Source of the DNA: Anoxybacillus flavithermus
GTDB taxonomy: Bacteria > Bacillota > Bacilli > Bacillales > Anoxybacillaceae
DNA: 64,000 bases
Direction: 5' to 3'
NCBI RefSeq assembly: GCF_002742685.1
Contig: NZ_PEDM01000006.1
Span: forward strand, 37,433 to 101,432
Part shown: positions 55,389-64,000 of the stretch, one piece after another
Layout of the letters: each line of letters begins with the position of its first letter
Position numbering within the stretch: the first letter of the stretch is position 1
Made by a program: the position numbers and the translations under genes
The notes under the pieces: model-generated
Told to the model about the DNA's origin: nothing
Databases searched by the model: none
The model's input: only the letters and a program-made list of their open reading frames with translations

Positions 55389-55537
55389 CGTGAACTTCTT
55401 GAACGCATGGTAATGTGACTACTTAAAGGGTTAGGACCTCTTTGGACTAACTTTCCCCCGTGGTAGTTATACATTCCAGAAAGCAAAAGAAATTCATCGT
55501 TTATTTTTTTCAAAATTTATTAAAGGGGGATACGCTC
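55389..55537 (+). ncRNA. Structured 5' leader of speD (candidate cis-regulatory RNA)
   Basis: The ~150-nt leader can form a stem of two parts: AATGT (55412-55416) with ACATT (55471-55475), and ACTAC (55418-55422) with GTAGT (55463-55467). A hairpin GTTAG (55430-55434) with CTAAC (55447-55451) lies inside. The following TCCCCC (55454-55459) is complementary to GGGGGA (55525-55530), the ribosome site of speD. A switch that hides or frees the ribosome site is inferred. I do not recognise it as a known riboswitch class. Confidence 0.5.
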
Positions 55538-55912
55538 ATGGATACAATGGGTCGTCACGTTATCTCAGAACTTTGGGGATGCGATTTTGATAAGTTGAAT
55601 GACATCGAGTTTATTGAAAAAACATTTGTTGATGCAGCGTTAAAGTCAGGTGCGGAAATTCGTGAAGTTGCATTTCATAAATTTGCACCACAAGGCGTTA
55701 GCGGCGTTGTGATCATTTCTGAATCACATTTAACGATTCACAGTTTTCCTGAACACGGATATGCGAGTATTGATGTGTACACATGTGGACATTTAGATCC
55801 AACGATTGCTGCTGACTATATTGCAGAAGCGTTAGGTGCGCAAACACGTGAAACAATTGAATTGCCTCGTGGCATGGGTCCGATTGAAATTAAACAAGCA
55901 AAAGCTTTATAA
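55538..55912 (+). CDS. speD: S-adenosylmethionine decarboxylase proenzyme
   Basis: Predicted 124-residue proenzyme of the short bacterial class that cleaves itself at Ser63 (E62-S63 in [14 protein letters not shown]) to create a pyruvoyl cofactor. It supplies decarboxylated SAM for spermidine synthesis. The start [14 protein letters not shown] is conserved with B. subtilis; the ATG at 55538 follows AAAGGGGGAT. It has its own promoter and a long folded leader. Confidence 0.95.
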   Translation: MDTMGRHVISELWGCDFDKLNDIEFIEKTFVDAALKSGAEIREVAFHKFAPQGVSGVVIISESHLTIHSFPEHGYASIDVYTCGHLDPTIAADYIAEALGAQTRETIELPRGMGPIEIKQAKAL

Positions 55913-55926
55913 TAAAGTGTAAGAGG

Positions 55927-55958
55927 AAAAGAGGTGTAGATTCTGCACCTCTTTTTTA
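55927..55958 (+). terminator. Terminator of speD
   Basis: AAAAGAGGTG (55927-55936) pairs with CACCTCTTTT (55946-55955), followed by T. Confidence 0.85.
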
Positions 55959-55987
55959 TCATTCGTTGAAAAGTGAGGCGACGACAG

Positions 55988-56380
55988 GTGAAATGGAAAT
56001 ACGTATTAACGAATCATAATGAAACATCGGAACGTCATCCGGATGAGCAGTTGAAAAGCCGTTATTATAAAACGACGCAAGCGGCTGCATTAAAAGAAGT
56101 GAAACAATTGTTCGAGCAAATGGACGGCTATCATATTGTGGCAATCTCAGAAGAAAGAGGAGAAATGAGCGTATCGCTTACGAAAGGAAAAAAAGCATTT
56201 ATCGTCGTCACAGTCATTTCTGTTCGACCGTTCGAAACAGCTATTGATTTTTCTGTGACGACAGAAACAAAGTGGTTGCCAATCGACTTTGGATTTAGCC
56301 GTCAACTTATTATTCGTTTATATGATCAATTAGCTAAACGATTAACATACATCGGATCGGGAATATATAGTGAGAAGTAG
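55988..56380 (+). CDS. Hypothetical cytosolic protein between speD and nrdR
   Basis: Predicted 130-residue protein that I do not recognise. The N-terminal half is charged and helical (SRYYKTTQAAALKEVKQLFEQ); the C-terminal half has beta-like stretches (KAFIVVTVISVRPFETAIDF) and ends with helix. No signal peptide or membrane segment. The start is uncertain: GTG 55988 has GTGAGG 9 nt before it, GTG 55973 is five codons upstream. It stands alone with a terminator before it. Confidence 0.65.
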   Translation: MKWKYVLTNHNETSERHPDEQLKSRYYKTTQAAALKEVKQLFEQMDGYHIVAISEERGEMSVSLTKGKKAFIVVTVISVRPFETAIDFSVTTETKWLPIDFGFSRQLIIRLYDQLAKRLTYIGSGIYSEK

Positions 56381-56441
56381 TTGTGCATGCGCCTTTTTTT
56401 GTCTACTATAAGGGTAAGATTACTGTCAGGAGTTGATACAT

Positions 56442-56912
56442 ATGAAATGCCCATCGTGTCACCATCATGGGACGCGGGTACTTGATTCGCGTCCAGTTGA
56501 TGAAGGGCGTTCCATTCGCCGTCGGCGCGAATGTGAACGTTGCCATTTTCGTTTTACAACGTTTGAGAAAGTCGAAGAAACACCGTTAATTGTTGTGAAA
56601 AAAGAAGGAACGAGAGAAGAATTTAGTCGTGAAAAAATATTGCGTGGGCTGATTAAAGCATGTGAGAAGCGGCCGGTTGCCCTTGAACAATTAGAGCAAG
56701 TGACGCAGCAAATTGAGCGAGAATTGCGTAATAGCGGCATAAATGAAGTAAAAAGTGAAACGATCGGCGAAATGGTAATGGAAAGGTTATCAAAAATTGA
56801 TGAAGTCGCTTACGTTCGTTTTGCCTCTGTATATCGACAGTTTAAAGATTTAAACGTCTTTATTGAAGAATTAAAAGAGCTCATTAAAAAAGAACAAGGA
56901 GAAAGGGCATAA
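56442..56912 (+). CDS. nrdR: Transcriptional repressor NrdR
   Basis: Predicted 156-residue repressor of ribonucleotide reductase genes. The N-terminal zinc ribbon has C3, C6, C31 and C34 ([17 protein letters not shown] opening), followed by an ATP-cone domain (about 49-139) that senses ATP/dATP. The ATG at 56442 follows AGGAG at 9 nt; the TTG at 56433 abuts the ribosome site. It is followed by dnaB, as in B. subtilis. Confidence 0.95.
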   Translation: MKCPSCHHHGTRVLDSRPVDEGRSIRRRRECERCHFRFTTFEKVEETPLIVVKKEGTREEFSREKILRGLIKACEKRPVALEQLEQVTQQIERELRNSGINEVKSETIGEMVMERLSKIDEVAYVRFASVYRQFKDLNVFIEELKELIKKEQGERA

Positions 56913-56945
56913 TGTGCTCCTTTTCATATGAAGAAGGTCGATAAG

Positions 56946-58343
56946 ATGGAATATAGTTGGAAAGAGTTAATTGCGGTCGACCGATATATTGTACATGCGA
57001 ACGGAATTTTAAGCGAATTAGACCGAAAAGTATTGACACTTTTATATCAACCTTTAATTGGTGCTCAAGCGTATAGCTTATATATGACGTTATGGAGCGA
57101 ACTTGAGCAGGCGCGTTTATGGAGCGAGGAGACGACACATCATAGTTTAATGGCAATTATGCAATGCAGTTTGCCAACGATATATGCCGAGCGTTTAAAA
57201 CTAGAAGGAATCGGGTTGTTAAATACGTACATGAAACGAACGAATGAAGACGATGAACGGGTATTTATTTATGAGCTACTTCTTCCACTTACACCAGAAC
57301 AATTTTTCAACGATGGGGTTTTAAATGTATTTTTGTATGATCGTGTCGGAAAAACAAAATTTCAAAAGTTGAAAAAGTTTTTTTCCGATCGTGCCATTGA
57401 TCGTACGTCATTTACACCGATCACCCGCTCATTTCACGATGTCTTTTCATCCATCCAACCTGAAAAAATGATTCATAAATTAAGTGATGAAGCGAAACAA
57501 GAAGTGATGCTTCAAGATGGACAGCAGTATATAGGAAAAGAACGAGCGATATATAAGATGCAAGATGATATATTTGACTTCGATGCCTTTTACGCTGGAC
57601 TATCTCATCACCTCGTACCACGACGTGCGATTACTGAAAAAGTAAAAGATGCAATTAAAAAGCTTTCTTTTCTGTATGGGATTGGTCCTCTTGATATGCA
57701 AAAAATTGTGATGGGCGTCATCGATCCCGCTGAACAAATTGATATTGAAGCATTACGAAAAGCAGCGCAAGAATGGTATCAATTTGAACGTGGTGAAGCG
57801 CTTCCGCGTCTATATGATCGTGTACAACCTTTAGCAGAGCGAACGATGGCACATGCCGAACCAAAAAATGAAGAAGAATATTTAATGAAACAGCTTGAAA
57901 CCGTTTCGCCAAGACAATTGCTTATGGATTTTTCTGGTGGAGTTGAACCGGCGTTAGCTGATTTACAGTTGATTGAAGACATTATGTTTAAACAAAAATT
58001 GCCGCCAGGTGTCATGAACGTGCTCATTTACTACGTCATGCTGCGGACAGATATGAAGTTGCCGAAAAAATATGTTGAAAAAATTGCGAGTTCATGGGCG
58101 CGAAAAAAGGTACGTACGGTGAAACAAGCGATGGAATTGGCCAAAAAAGAGGCGCGAGAATATGAAACATTTATGAAAGAAAAAGAACAAAAAGGCTCTA
58201 AAAAACCGATTCGTACCGAACTGTTGCCAGATTGGCTGCAGACGGACTATTCACAATTTGAGCGAAAACAAGTGAAATCAGAAGAAGAGTTAGAACAAAA
58301 ACGGCGCGAGTTGGAAGAACGGTTAAAAAAACCGAAAAGTTAG
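56946..58343 (+). CDS. dnaB: Replication initiation/membrane attachment protein DnaB (helicase loader)
   Basis: Predicted 465-residue Firmicute DnaB (not the helicase). It has the N-terminal DDBH1-type domain with LLYQPLIGAQAYSLYMTLW (about residues 30-50) and a C-terminal DDBH2 domain with LPPGVMNVLIYYVMLRTDMKLPK. With DnaD and DnaI it loads the replicative helicase at oriC and at restart forks. The chosen ATG at 56946 follows AAGGT; an ATG six codons upstream is in frame. It is followed 10 bp later by dnaI. Confidence 0.92.
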   Translation: MEYSWKELIAVDRYIVHANGILSELDRKVLTLLYQPLIGAQAYSLYMTLWSELEQARLWSEETTHHSLMAIMQCSLPTIYAERLKLEGIGLLNTYMKRTNEDDERVFIYELLLPLTPEQFFNDGVLNVFLYDRVGKTKFQKLKKFFSDRAIDRTSFTPITRSFHDVFSSIQPEKMIHKLSDEAKQEVMLQDGQQYIGKERAIYKMQDDIFDFDAFYAGLSHHLVPRRAITEKVKDAIKKLSFLYGIGPLDMQKIVMGVIDPAEQIDIEALRKAAQEWYQFERGEALPRLYDRVQPLAERTMAHAEPKNEEEYLMKQLETVSPRQLLMDFSGGVEPALADLQLIEDIMFKQKLPPGVMNVLIYYVMLRTDMKLPKKYVEKIASSWARKKVRTVKQAMELAKKEAREYETFMKEKEQKGSKKPIRTELLPDWLQTDYSQFERKQVKSEEELEQKRRELEERLKKPKS

Positions 58344-58353
58344 GGGATAAACG

Positions 58354-59286
58354 ATGAAACCAATTCGGGAAACCATTCACCATTTGATGAATCGTCACGA
58401 TTTTAAAGAACGATATGAGGCGATGAAGCGCGACATTTTACGTGATCCTCATGTTCAAACATTTTTGCGTGGTCATCACGTGACGGATGCGATGTTAAAT
58501 CGTCATCTCGGTAAATTGTACGAGTTTGTGCAACAAAGCAAGCATTGTGAACGTTGCCAAAGCTTAGAACAATGTCCGAACTTACTGAAAGGTTATACGC
58601 CTCATTTAATTTGGCAAGGGAAAAACATTGACGTGCAATATGAGCGGTGTGCTCGTAAAGTGCAAGATGATGAACGAAAAAAACAACAGTCGCTTATTCG
58701 TAGTTTATTTATTCCGCGCGATATGTTGCAAGCATCGTTTGATCAGCTAGAAACAGACGATCTTGGGCGAATTGAAGCGATCGAGCTTGCGAACACGTTT
58801 GCATCGACATACGAAATAGGCAAACGAATGAAAGGGCTATATTTATACGGATCGTTTGGCGTCGGAAAAACATATTTGTTAGCAGCGATGGCAAATGAGT
58901 TAGCACAAAGGCACATCGCTTCATTTCTCGTGTACGTACCAGAATTTGTTCGCTCGTTGAAATCATCGCTTCAAACCGATGCATTTCAGGATACGATTGA
59001 ATATGCAAAGCAAGTACCTGTCCTTATGCTCGATGATTTAGGAGCAGAATTAATGTCAAGTTGGTGGCGCGATGAGGTGCTCGGTCCGATTTTACAATAT
59101 CGCATGCTTGAGCATTTGCCGACATGTTTTACATCAAATTTTGATTTAAAACGTCTGACGCATCACCTTGCTCACTCGCAGCGAGGCGAAGAAGAACAAG
59201 TAAAAGCGGCACGAATTATCGAACGAATTGTTTATTTAGCTACTCCGATCGAAATGACAGGAAAAAATCGCCGAATCGAAATGTGA
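58354..59286 (+). CDS. dnaI: Primosomal protein DnaI (helicase loader ATPase)
   Basis: Predicted 310-residue AAA+ protein. An N-terminal zinc-binding helicase-interaction domain (about 1-110, with CERCQSLEQC) precedes the ATPase with Walker A GSFGVGKT (about 165-172) and Walker B VLMLDDLGAE. It delivers the replicative helicase to DNA together with DnaB and DnaD. The ATG follows GTTAGGGGAT in the dnaB end. The order nrdR-dnaB-dnaI-ytxC-thrS is as in B. subtilis. Confidence 0.94.
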   Translation: MKPIRETIHHLMNRHDFKERYEAMKRDILRDPHVQTFLRGHHVTDAMLNRHLGKLYEFVQQSKHCERCQSLEQCPNLLKGYTPHLIWQGKNIDVQYERCARKVQDDERKKQQSLIRSLFIPRDMLQASFDQLETDDLGRIEAIELANTFASTYEIGKRMKGLYLYGSFGVGKTYLLAAMANELAQRHIASFLVYVPEFVRSLKSSLQTDAFQDTIEYAKQVPVLMLDDLGAELMSSWWRDEVLGPILQYRMLEHLPTCFTSNFDLKRLTHHLAHSQRGEEEQVKAARIIERIVYLATPIEMTGKNRRIEM

Positions 59287-59348
59287 TAAACAAACGGTGT
59301 TCCCCATATATATAAAACAAGCATGTTTCGGGAAAAGGGGGGGCACCG

Positions 59349-60203
59349 TTGATTTATATCGTATTTCAAAATGGACAAGATGCACAACGACTATTTGAAC
59401 AATTAAGTAAAGCGCCGCAACCATATGGGAAGTTGCTTTATGATAACAAGACGATTACCGTTTTCTTTCATGAACAGAATGTTGCGCATATGCGCGCATT
59501 GTTCATTCCTATTTTTTCTTCATGCATCATTCGAGCATTTGAAACACGTTGGATTTTATCGATCATTTCCCGCACGTTTTTTTATGAAAACGAAGAAGAG
59601 CAACAACAAATTTTACAGCTTACATATTCGTTTATTGACGGGGAAAGGCACGATTATCGTCTCGGAAAGAAAATAAATGTACCGCGTGAGCAACTGATTG
59701 CTCAATCGTTGCATGAATGTTTGCAGGAAGGGATGTTTTCATTCGAGTCGCTTATCACTTTTCGCTTAAAGCCGTATTATGATCGGCTTATGCATTATGT
59801 GGAATTAGCGATTGACGAATACAAATTAGAACAAGAATACCAAACTTTCGTTCAACTGTTGCGCGAAATTGTGGCGTCGCGCCAGCCGAAAATGAGCGTC
59901 CTTCATTTAGTATACGAAAACGAAACGTTTCAATTTTTCGATGACCATTTTTTTTACTTGTCACCTCATCAACTAAAGCAGTTTATTGACCGTCGATTGA
60001 TGGTGAGTCAGCCGATGTACATTGACACATCTGTATTAGCGCCACTCGTATCGATAGCACCAGAAAAAATATATATGTATACAAATGTGACAGATGTCGG
60101 AATGATTCAAACGATTCAAAATGTGTTTCAAGAGCGCATCGAGCTACGAACACCTCTTGATTTTCCAAAAAAATATGCTTATAATGACATACATAGTGAA
60201 TAA
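59349..60203 (+). CDS. ytxC: YtxC-like putative sporulation protein
   Basis: Predicted 284-residue protein of the YtxC family, annotated as sporulation-related in Bacillus, with no known activity. It is soluble-looking, with helical segments, for example EEEQQQILQLTYSFIDGERHDYR (about residues 78-100) and a conserved-looking central ITFRLKPYYDRLMHYVELAIDEYKLEQEYQ. The TTG start follows AAAAGGGGGGGC. Its last codons contain the thrS promoter. Confidence 0.82.
   Translation: MIYIVFQNGQDAQRLFEQLSKAPQPYGKLLYDNKTITVFFHEQNVAHMRALFIPIFSSCIIRAFETRWILSIISRTFFYENEEEQQQILQLTYSFIDGERHDYRLGKKINVPREQLIAQSLHECLQEGMFSFESLITFRLKPYYDRLMHYVELAIDEYKLEQEYQTFVQLLREIVASRQPKMSVLHLVYENETFQFFDDHFFYLSPHQLKQFIDRRLMVSQPMYIDTSVLAPLVSIAPEKIYMYTNVTDVGMIQTIQNVFQERIELRTPLDFPKKYAYNDIHSE
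60157..60185 (+). promoter_or_regulatory. Sigma-A promoter of thrS inside the ytxC end
   Basis: TTGATT (60157-60162), 17 bp, perfect TATAAT (60180-60185). Transcription would start near 60192 and cover the T-box leader. Confidence 0.7.
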
Positions 60204-60204
60204 A

Positions 60205-60475
60205 GCAAAAAGTGATGATGAGGACATGGGTGTATTTTTACGGTTCACAGAGAGGGAAGGCATAGGCTGAAACCTTCCTAACACGGAAAATGCACTTACC
60301 ACCTCTAAACTTCAGCAGTGAACAATGGGACGATTGCCCGTTTAGTAATTGCTGACGGTTTGCGCCGTTATCGAGATGAAGCCGTTTATACGCTCGCTTT
60401 ATGTTCGTATAGACGGGAAGAAGGGTGGAACCACGAAACCAACTCGTCCCTCGTTTTTGGGACGAGTTTTTTTAT
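60205..60475 (+). promoter_or_regulatory. T-box riboswitch (tRNA-Thr) of thrS
   Basis: The T-box sequence AAGGGTGGAACCACG is at 60421-60435, followed by a terminator. In stem I, GTGTATTTT (60230-60238) pairs with AAAATGCAC (60287-60295) and GAGG (60220-60223) with CCTC (60302-60305). The loop between holds ACC (60298-60300), a threonine codon, as specifier. Uncharged tRNA-Thr would stabilise the antiterminator and allow thrS transcription. Confidence 0.92.
60441..60475 (+). terminator. T-box regulated terminator of thrS
   Basis: AACTCGTCCC (60441-60450) pairs with GGGACGAGTT (60459-60468), followed by a T-run. It competes with the antiterminator that uses the T-box sequence. Confidence 0.88.
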
Positions 60476-60499
60476 TTTTTAAAAAAGGAGTGAGCAGCT

Positions 60500-62431
60500 T
60501 TGGCGGATGTAGTAAAAATTACATTTCCAGATGGAGCAGTGAAGGAGTTTCCGAAGGGAGTGACAACGGAAGATATTGCAGCGTCCATTAGCCCAGGACT
60601 GAAGAAAAAAGCAATTGCAGGAAAGCTAAACGATCGCATGATCGATTTGCGTACACCGATTGAAGAAGACGGCGCCATTTCGATTATTACGCAAGATATG
60701 CCAGAAGCGCTTGACATTTTACGTCATAGCACAGCGCACTTAATGGCACAAGCGATTAAACGATTGTACAAAGATGTGAAGCTTGGCGTTGGCCCTGTCA
60801 TTGAAAACGGCTTTTACTATGATATTGATGTTGACGTACCAATTACAGCAGAAGACTTACCGAAAATTGAACAAGAAATGAAAAAAATTGTGAAAGAAAA
60901 CTTAGATATCGTTCGCCAAGAAGTGAGTCGCGAAGAGGCAATTCGTCGCTATACAGAAATTGGTGATCATTTAAAAATTGAACTTATTCACGACATTCCA
61001 GAGGGAGAAGTCGTTTCCATTTACGAACAAGGAGAGTTTTTCGACCTTTGCCGTGGGGTGCACGTCCCATCAACAGGAAAAATTAAAGAGTTTAAACTGT
61101 TAAGTGTAGCAGGTGCGTACTGGCGTGGTGACAGCAAAAACAAAATGTTGCAACGTATTTACGGTACAGCCTTTTTCAAAAAAGAAGATTTAGATGAATA
61201 TTTACGTCTCTTACAAGAAGCGAAAGAGCGTGATCATCGTAAGCTCGGAAAAGAGCTTGACTTATTTATGACATCGCAAAAAGTAGGACAAGGATTGCCG
61301 CTTTGGCTTCCAAAAGGTGCAACCATTCGCCGAACAATTGAGCGTTATATCGTCGATAAAGAGCTGTCGCTTGGCTATCAACACGTATATACACCGGTGC
61401 TCGGTAGCGTCGAGTTATATAAAACGTCTGGCCATTGGGATCATTATAAAGATGGAATGTTTCCGCCAATGGAGATGGATAATGAACAGCTTGTCTTACG
61501 TCCGATGAACTGCCCGCATCATATGATGGTGTATAAACATAAAATTCATAGCTATCGCGAGTTGCCGATTCGTATCGCAGAGCTCGGTACGATGCATCGT
61601 TACGAAATGTCTGGAGCGCTTACAGGTTTGCAACGCGTGCGTGGCATGACGCTAAATGACGCCCATATTTTTGTTCGCCCAGATCAAATTAAAGACGAGT
61701 TTAAGCGTGTCGTTAATTTAATTTTAGATGTATATAAAGACTTCGGTTTAACAGATTATTCATTCCGTCTATCGTATCGTGATCCGCAAGATAAAGAAAA
61801 ATATTATGACGACGATGCGATGTGGGAAAAAGCACAAAGCATGTTAAAAGAGGCAATGGACGAGCTCGGACTTGATTATTACGAAGCGGAAGGCGAAGCG
61901 GCGTTTTACGGTCCAAAACTAGACGTTCAAGTGCGAACAGCGCTCGGAAAAGATGAAACGTTATCTACCGTTCAACTTGACTTCTTGTTACCAGAACGTT
62001 TTGACTTAACATATATCGGTGAAGACGGAAAACCGCATCGCCCGGTTGTCATCCATCGCGGTGTCGTATCGACGATGGAACGCTTCGTTGCCTTTTTAAT
62101 CGAGGAGTATAAAGGGGCGTTTCCAACATGGTTAGCGCCTGTACAAGTGCAAGTGATTCCAGTGGCCCCATCCGTCCATATGGACTATGCGTATGAGGTG
62201 AAGCATGCACTTCAAGCTGCAGGCATTCGTGTTGAAGTCGATGAGCGTGAAGAAAAAATTGGATACAAAATTCGCGAAGCGCAAATGCAAAAAATTCCGT
62301 ACATGCTCGTTGTTGGGGATAACGAAGTAAACGAACGGGCAGTGAACGTGCGAAAATATGGGGAACAAAAGAGCGAAACGATGCCGCTTGATGCGTTTGT
62401 TGATTTCATCGCAAAAGAAGCCCGTAAATAA
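60500..62431 (+). CDS. thrS: Threonyl-tRNA synthetase
   Basis: Predicted 643-residue class II synthetase. It has an N-terminal TGS domain (1-64), an editing domain with [11 protein letters not shown] (about 75-85) and the DLCRGVH zinc-like motif, the catalytic domain with [13 protein letters not shown] (the zinc Cys about 336) and motif 3 near [14 protein letters not shown], and a C-terminal anticodon domain. The TTG start is 9 nt after AAGGAG. Expression depends on the T-box. Confidence 0.96.
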   Translation: MADVVKITFPDGAVKEFPKGVTTEDIAASISPGLKKKAIAGKLNDRMIDLRTPIEEDGAISIITQDMPEALDILRHSTAHLMAQAIKRLYKDVKLGVGPVIENGFYYDIDVDVPITAEDLPKIEQEMKKIVKENLDIVRQEVSREEAIRRYTEIGDHLKIELIHDIPEGEVVSIYEQGEFFDLCRGVHVPSTGKIKEFKLLSVAGAYWRGDSKNKMLQRIYGTAFFKKEDLDEYLRLLQEAKERDHRKLGKELDLFMTSQKVGQGLPLWLPKGATIRRTIERYIVDKELSLGYQHVYTPVLGSVELYKTSGHWDHYKDGMFPPMEMDNEQLVLRPMNCPHHMMVYKHKIHSYRELPIRIAELGTMHRYEMSGALTGLQRVRGMTLNDAHIFVRPDQIKDEFKRVVNLILDVYKDFGLTDYSFRLSYRDPQDKEKYYDDDAMWEKAQSMLKEAMDELGLDYYEAEGEAAFYGPKLDVQVRTALGKDETLSTVQLDFLLPERFDLTYIGEDGKPHRPVVIHRGVVSTMERFVAFLIEEYKGAFPTWLAPVQVQVIPVAPSVHMDYAYEVKHALQAAGIRVEVDEREEKIGYKIREAQMQKIPYMLVVGDNEVNERAVNVRKYGEQKSETMPLDAFVDFIAKEARK

Positions 62432-62492
62432 ATAGTTGCAATTTTTCTCGATGTTTGTTATAGTGTTATTTGTTGTGAGAAATGAACATCAG

Positions 62493-62522
62493 TTGACAAT
62501 GTATTTCCGTTTATGGTATATA
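62493..62522 (+). promoter_or_regulatory. Sigma-A promoter of infC-rpmI-rplT
   Basis: Perfect TTGACA (62493-62498), 18 bp, TATATA (62517-62522). Confidence 0.65.
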
Positions 62523-62544
62523 TGTTAGAGTAAAAATAAATACT

Positions 62545-62668
62545 TGTTTGAAACAAGCAGAAGCACCCGCTTCTCACCTGATCGACGCCGTGTGGCTGTT
62601 AACAGGTTCATGACAAAACAAATGTTGTGAGCGAGACGTGTGGGTGTATTGTGCCCACACGTTTTTTT
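62545..62668 (+). promoter_or_regulatory. L20-type ribosomal protein leader with attenuator upstream of infC
   Basis: The leader holds hairpin elements (GAAGCACCCGCTTC at 62561-62574; CACCTG at 62576-62581 with CAGGTT at 62603-62608) that may form the L20-binding fold. It ends in a terminator, ACGTGTGGG (62636-62644) with CCCACACGT (62654-62662), plus a T-run. In Bacillus, ribosomal protein L20 binds this leader and terminates transcription of its own operon. The detailed fold was not verified. Confidence 0.75.
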
Positions 62669-62725
62669 GTCGTGTGCGTTCTGCTTTAACAAACAAGCTT
62701 GAAAAAACCGTGGAGGTGGCTAGTT

Positions 62726-63241
62726 ATTAGCAAAGATTTTATTATTAATGAAAACATTCGGGCACGTGAAGTTCGTTTAGTCGATCCAAATGGCGAGCAG
62801 CTTGGGATTAAGACGAAGCAAGAAGCGTTAGAAATTGCAGCGCGTTTAAACTTAGACTTAGTGATGGTTGCACCAAATGCGAAACCGCCAGTATGCCGCA
62901 TTATGGACTATGGCAAATTCCGTTTCGAGCAACAGAAGAAAGAAAAAGAAGCGCGCAAAAATCAAAAAGTGATTAACGTAAAAGAAATTCGTTTAAGCCC
63001 AACGATCGAAGAACATGACTTCAACACAAAATTGCGCAACGCGCGGAAGTTCCTTGAAAAAGGAGATAAAGTGAAAGCGACGATTCGCTTTAAAGGACGT
63101 GCGATTACGCATAAAGAAATTGGTCAGCGCGTGCTTGATCGATTTGCTGAGGCGTGCGCGGATATTGGTACGGTTGAGACGGCTCCAAAAATGGACGGCC
63201 GCAGCATGTTTTTAGTGCTAGCACCGAAAAACGACAAATAA
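62726..63241 (+). CDS. infC: Translation initiation factor IF-3 (AUU start)
   Basis: Predicted 171-residue factor that prevents 70S reassociation and checks start codon fidelity. It has an N-terminal domain (with [16 protein letters not shown]), a lysine-rich linker and the C-terminal domain ([21 protein letters not shown]). The frame has no ATG at the family start; the codon ATT at 62726 sits 8 nt after GGAGGT and precedes SKDFIINE, exactly the known start. Rare AUU starts in infC allow autoregulation, because IF-3 rejects them. The operon leader and rpmI-rplT follow the family arrangement. Confidence 0.94.
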   Translation: MSKDFIINENIRAREVRLVDPNGEQLGIKTKQEALEIAARLNLDLVMVAPNAKPPVCRIMDYGKFRFEQQKKEKEARKNQKVINVKEIRLSPTIEEHDFNTKLRNARKFLEKGDKVKATIRFKGRAITHKEIGQRVLDRFAEACADIGTVETAPKMDGRSMFLVLAPKNDK

Positions 63242-63260
63242 CAAAAGGGAGGAACACCTT

Positions 63261-63461
63261 ATGCCAAAGATGAAAACTCACAAAGGCTCAGCGAAGCGTT
63301 TCAAAAAGACAGGAACAGGTCAATTAAAACGTTCACACGCGTTCACTAGCCACTTATTCGCAAACAAAACACAAAAACAAAAACGTAAACTTCGTAAAGC
63401 AACACTTGTATCAAAAGGCGATTTCAAACGCATTCGTCAATTGTTAGATAACGTAAAATAA
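63261..63461 (+). CDS. rpmI: 50S ribosomal protein L35
   Basis: Predicted 66-residue basic protein with the family opening [17 protein letters not shown] and a lysine/arginine-rich body. It is a structural component of the large subunit. The ATG follows GGGAGGA and lies between infC and rplT, the invariant order. Confidence 0.97.
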   Translation: MPKMKTHKGSAKRFKKTGTGQLKRSHAFTSHLFANKTQKQKRKLRKATLVSKGDFKRIRQLLDNVK

Positions 63462-63479
63462 TTTTAGGAGGGAAATGTT

Positions 63480-63839
63480 ATGCCACGTGTAAAAGGCGGT
63501 ACAGTCACACGCAGACGTCGTAAAAAAATTCTTAAACTTGCAAAAGGATATTTCGGTTCGAAACATCGTTTATATAAAGTTGCAAACCAACAAGTAATGA
63601 AATCGTTAATGTACGCGTATCGCGATCGTCGCCAACGCAAACGCGACTTCCGTAAACTTTGGATTACGCGCATTAACGCAGCAGCGCGCATGAACGGTCT
63701 TTCTTACAGCCGTTTAATGCACGGATTAAAACTTGCAGGTATCGAAGTAAACCGCAAAATGCTTGCTGATTTAGCAGTAAACGATGCAGCAGCATTCACA
63801 CAACTTGCAAACATCGCAAAAGAAAACTTAAACAAGTAA
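63480..63839 (+). CDS. rplT: 50S ribosomal protein L20
   Basis: Predicted 119-residue protein. The basic N-terminal extension ([15 protein letters not shown]) reaches into 23S rRNA, and the C-terminal globular half includes [24 protein letters not shown]20 is essential for early 50S assembly and in Bacillus is the repressor of its operon through the leader upstream of infC. The ATG follows AGGAGG, and a terminator follows the gene. Confidence 0.97.
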   Translation: MPRVKGGTVTRRRRKKILKLAKGYFGSKHRLYKVANQQVMKSLMYAYRDRRQRKRDFRKLWITRINAAARMNGLSYSRLMHGLKLAGIEVNRKMLADLAVNDAAAFTQLANIAKENLNK

Positions 63840-63845
63840 TAAAAG

Positions 63846-63884
63846 AAATGACCATTCTCCCTTGAGGGGATGGTCATTTTTTGT
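63846..63884 (+). terminator. Terminator of infC-rpmI-rplT
   Basis: AAATGACCAT (63846-63855) pairs with ATGGTCATTT (63870-63879), extended inside by CCC/GGG pairs, followed by a T-run. Confidence 0.85.
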
Positions 63885-64000
63885 GGTAGTGTCAAAAAAT
63901 CTATGAAAAGTCCTTTTTTAAATTCCTTTTTAAGGCATTTAAAGGGGAGGATGGGATCGGATTCGCCCTTGACCAACACTCGCCAAAGGAGAGAAACGGT
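63885..64000. other. Unassigned tail of the window
   Basis: No supported gene. The last bases contain AAAGGAG (63984-63991 region), a possible ribosome site for a gene starting just outside. The stretch from about 63888 (GTAGTGTCAAAAAATC) looks unlike the surrounding sequence and may be the edge of a mobile element, but nothing in the window proves it. Confidence 0.3.

Overview
The window is a chromosomal segment of a low-GC, endospore-forming Bacillaceae bacterium. Evidence: an alpha/beta small acid-soluble spore protein, many sporulation proteins (GerW/YtfJ, YtrH/YtrI, YtvI, YtaF, YtxC), a T-box on thrS, PhoPR, and a gene order that follows the Bacillus subtilis ezrA-to-rplT region almost gene for gene. 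Protein similarity and moderate base composition suggest a thermophilic Anoxybacillus/Geobacillus relative, with Anoxybacillus most likely; the species is inference.

Layout. 1-5285: the 3' end of ezrA, braB (opposite strand), the nifZ-thiI sulfur-transfer pair and sspA. 5373-15062: acyl-CoA synthetase ytcI, then an 8-kb operon encoding a complete LivGHMKF-type ABC importer interleaved with a long-chain acyl-CoA ligase and a PaaK-like ligase; from memory this is absent from the B. subtilis order. 15084-20067: nadK2 (reverse), ytfI-gerW, tpx, ytxK, ackA. 20096-30177: argGH with an ARG-box-like site, uspA, ytkK, an M24 peptidase, ytkL, ytoI, ytpI, nrnA and ytrHI. 30291-40741: dnaE, malic enzyme ytsJ with a FadR-type regulator, accDA, pfkA-pyk, fxsA. 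40763-49198: ytvI, ytwI, citZ-icd-mdh, a MaoC-like protein, phoPR. 49394-56380: polA-mutM-ytaF-coaE, gapB, speD and an unknown gene. 56442-63839: nrdR-dnaB-dnaI-ytxC, thrS behind a T-box, then infC-rpmI-rplT behind an L20-type leader.

The genes cover central carbon flow (pfkA, pyk, gapB, ackA, ytsJ, citZ, icd, mdh), fatty-acid initiation (accDA), DNA replication and repair (dnaE, polA, mutM, dnaB, dnaI), translation and sporulation. Regulatory DNA is rich. Readable sites include sigma-A promoters with 16-18 bp spacing, a sigma-G box at sspA, a sigma-F-like box at ytfI, catabolite (cre-like) sites at ackA, citZ and the ABC operon, CcpN-type boxes at gapB, and a perfect GntR/FadR palindrome before ytsJ. 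infC begins at an AUU codon.

The least explained items are the ABC/ligase operon with its structured leader and hairpins around the binding-protein gene, the folded 150-nt leader of speD whose C-run can pair with its own ribosome binding site, and the large inverted repeat in the citZ leader. I found no tRNA, rRNA, CRISPR array or intact insertion sequence. No gene-free stretch exceeds 300 bases.
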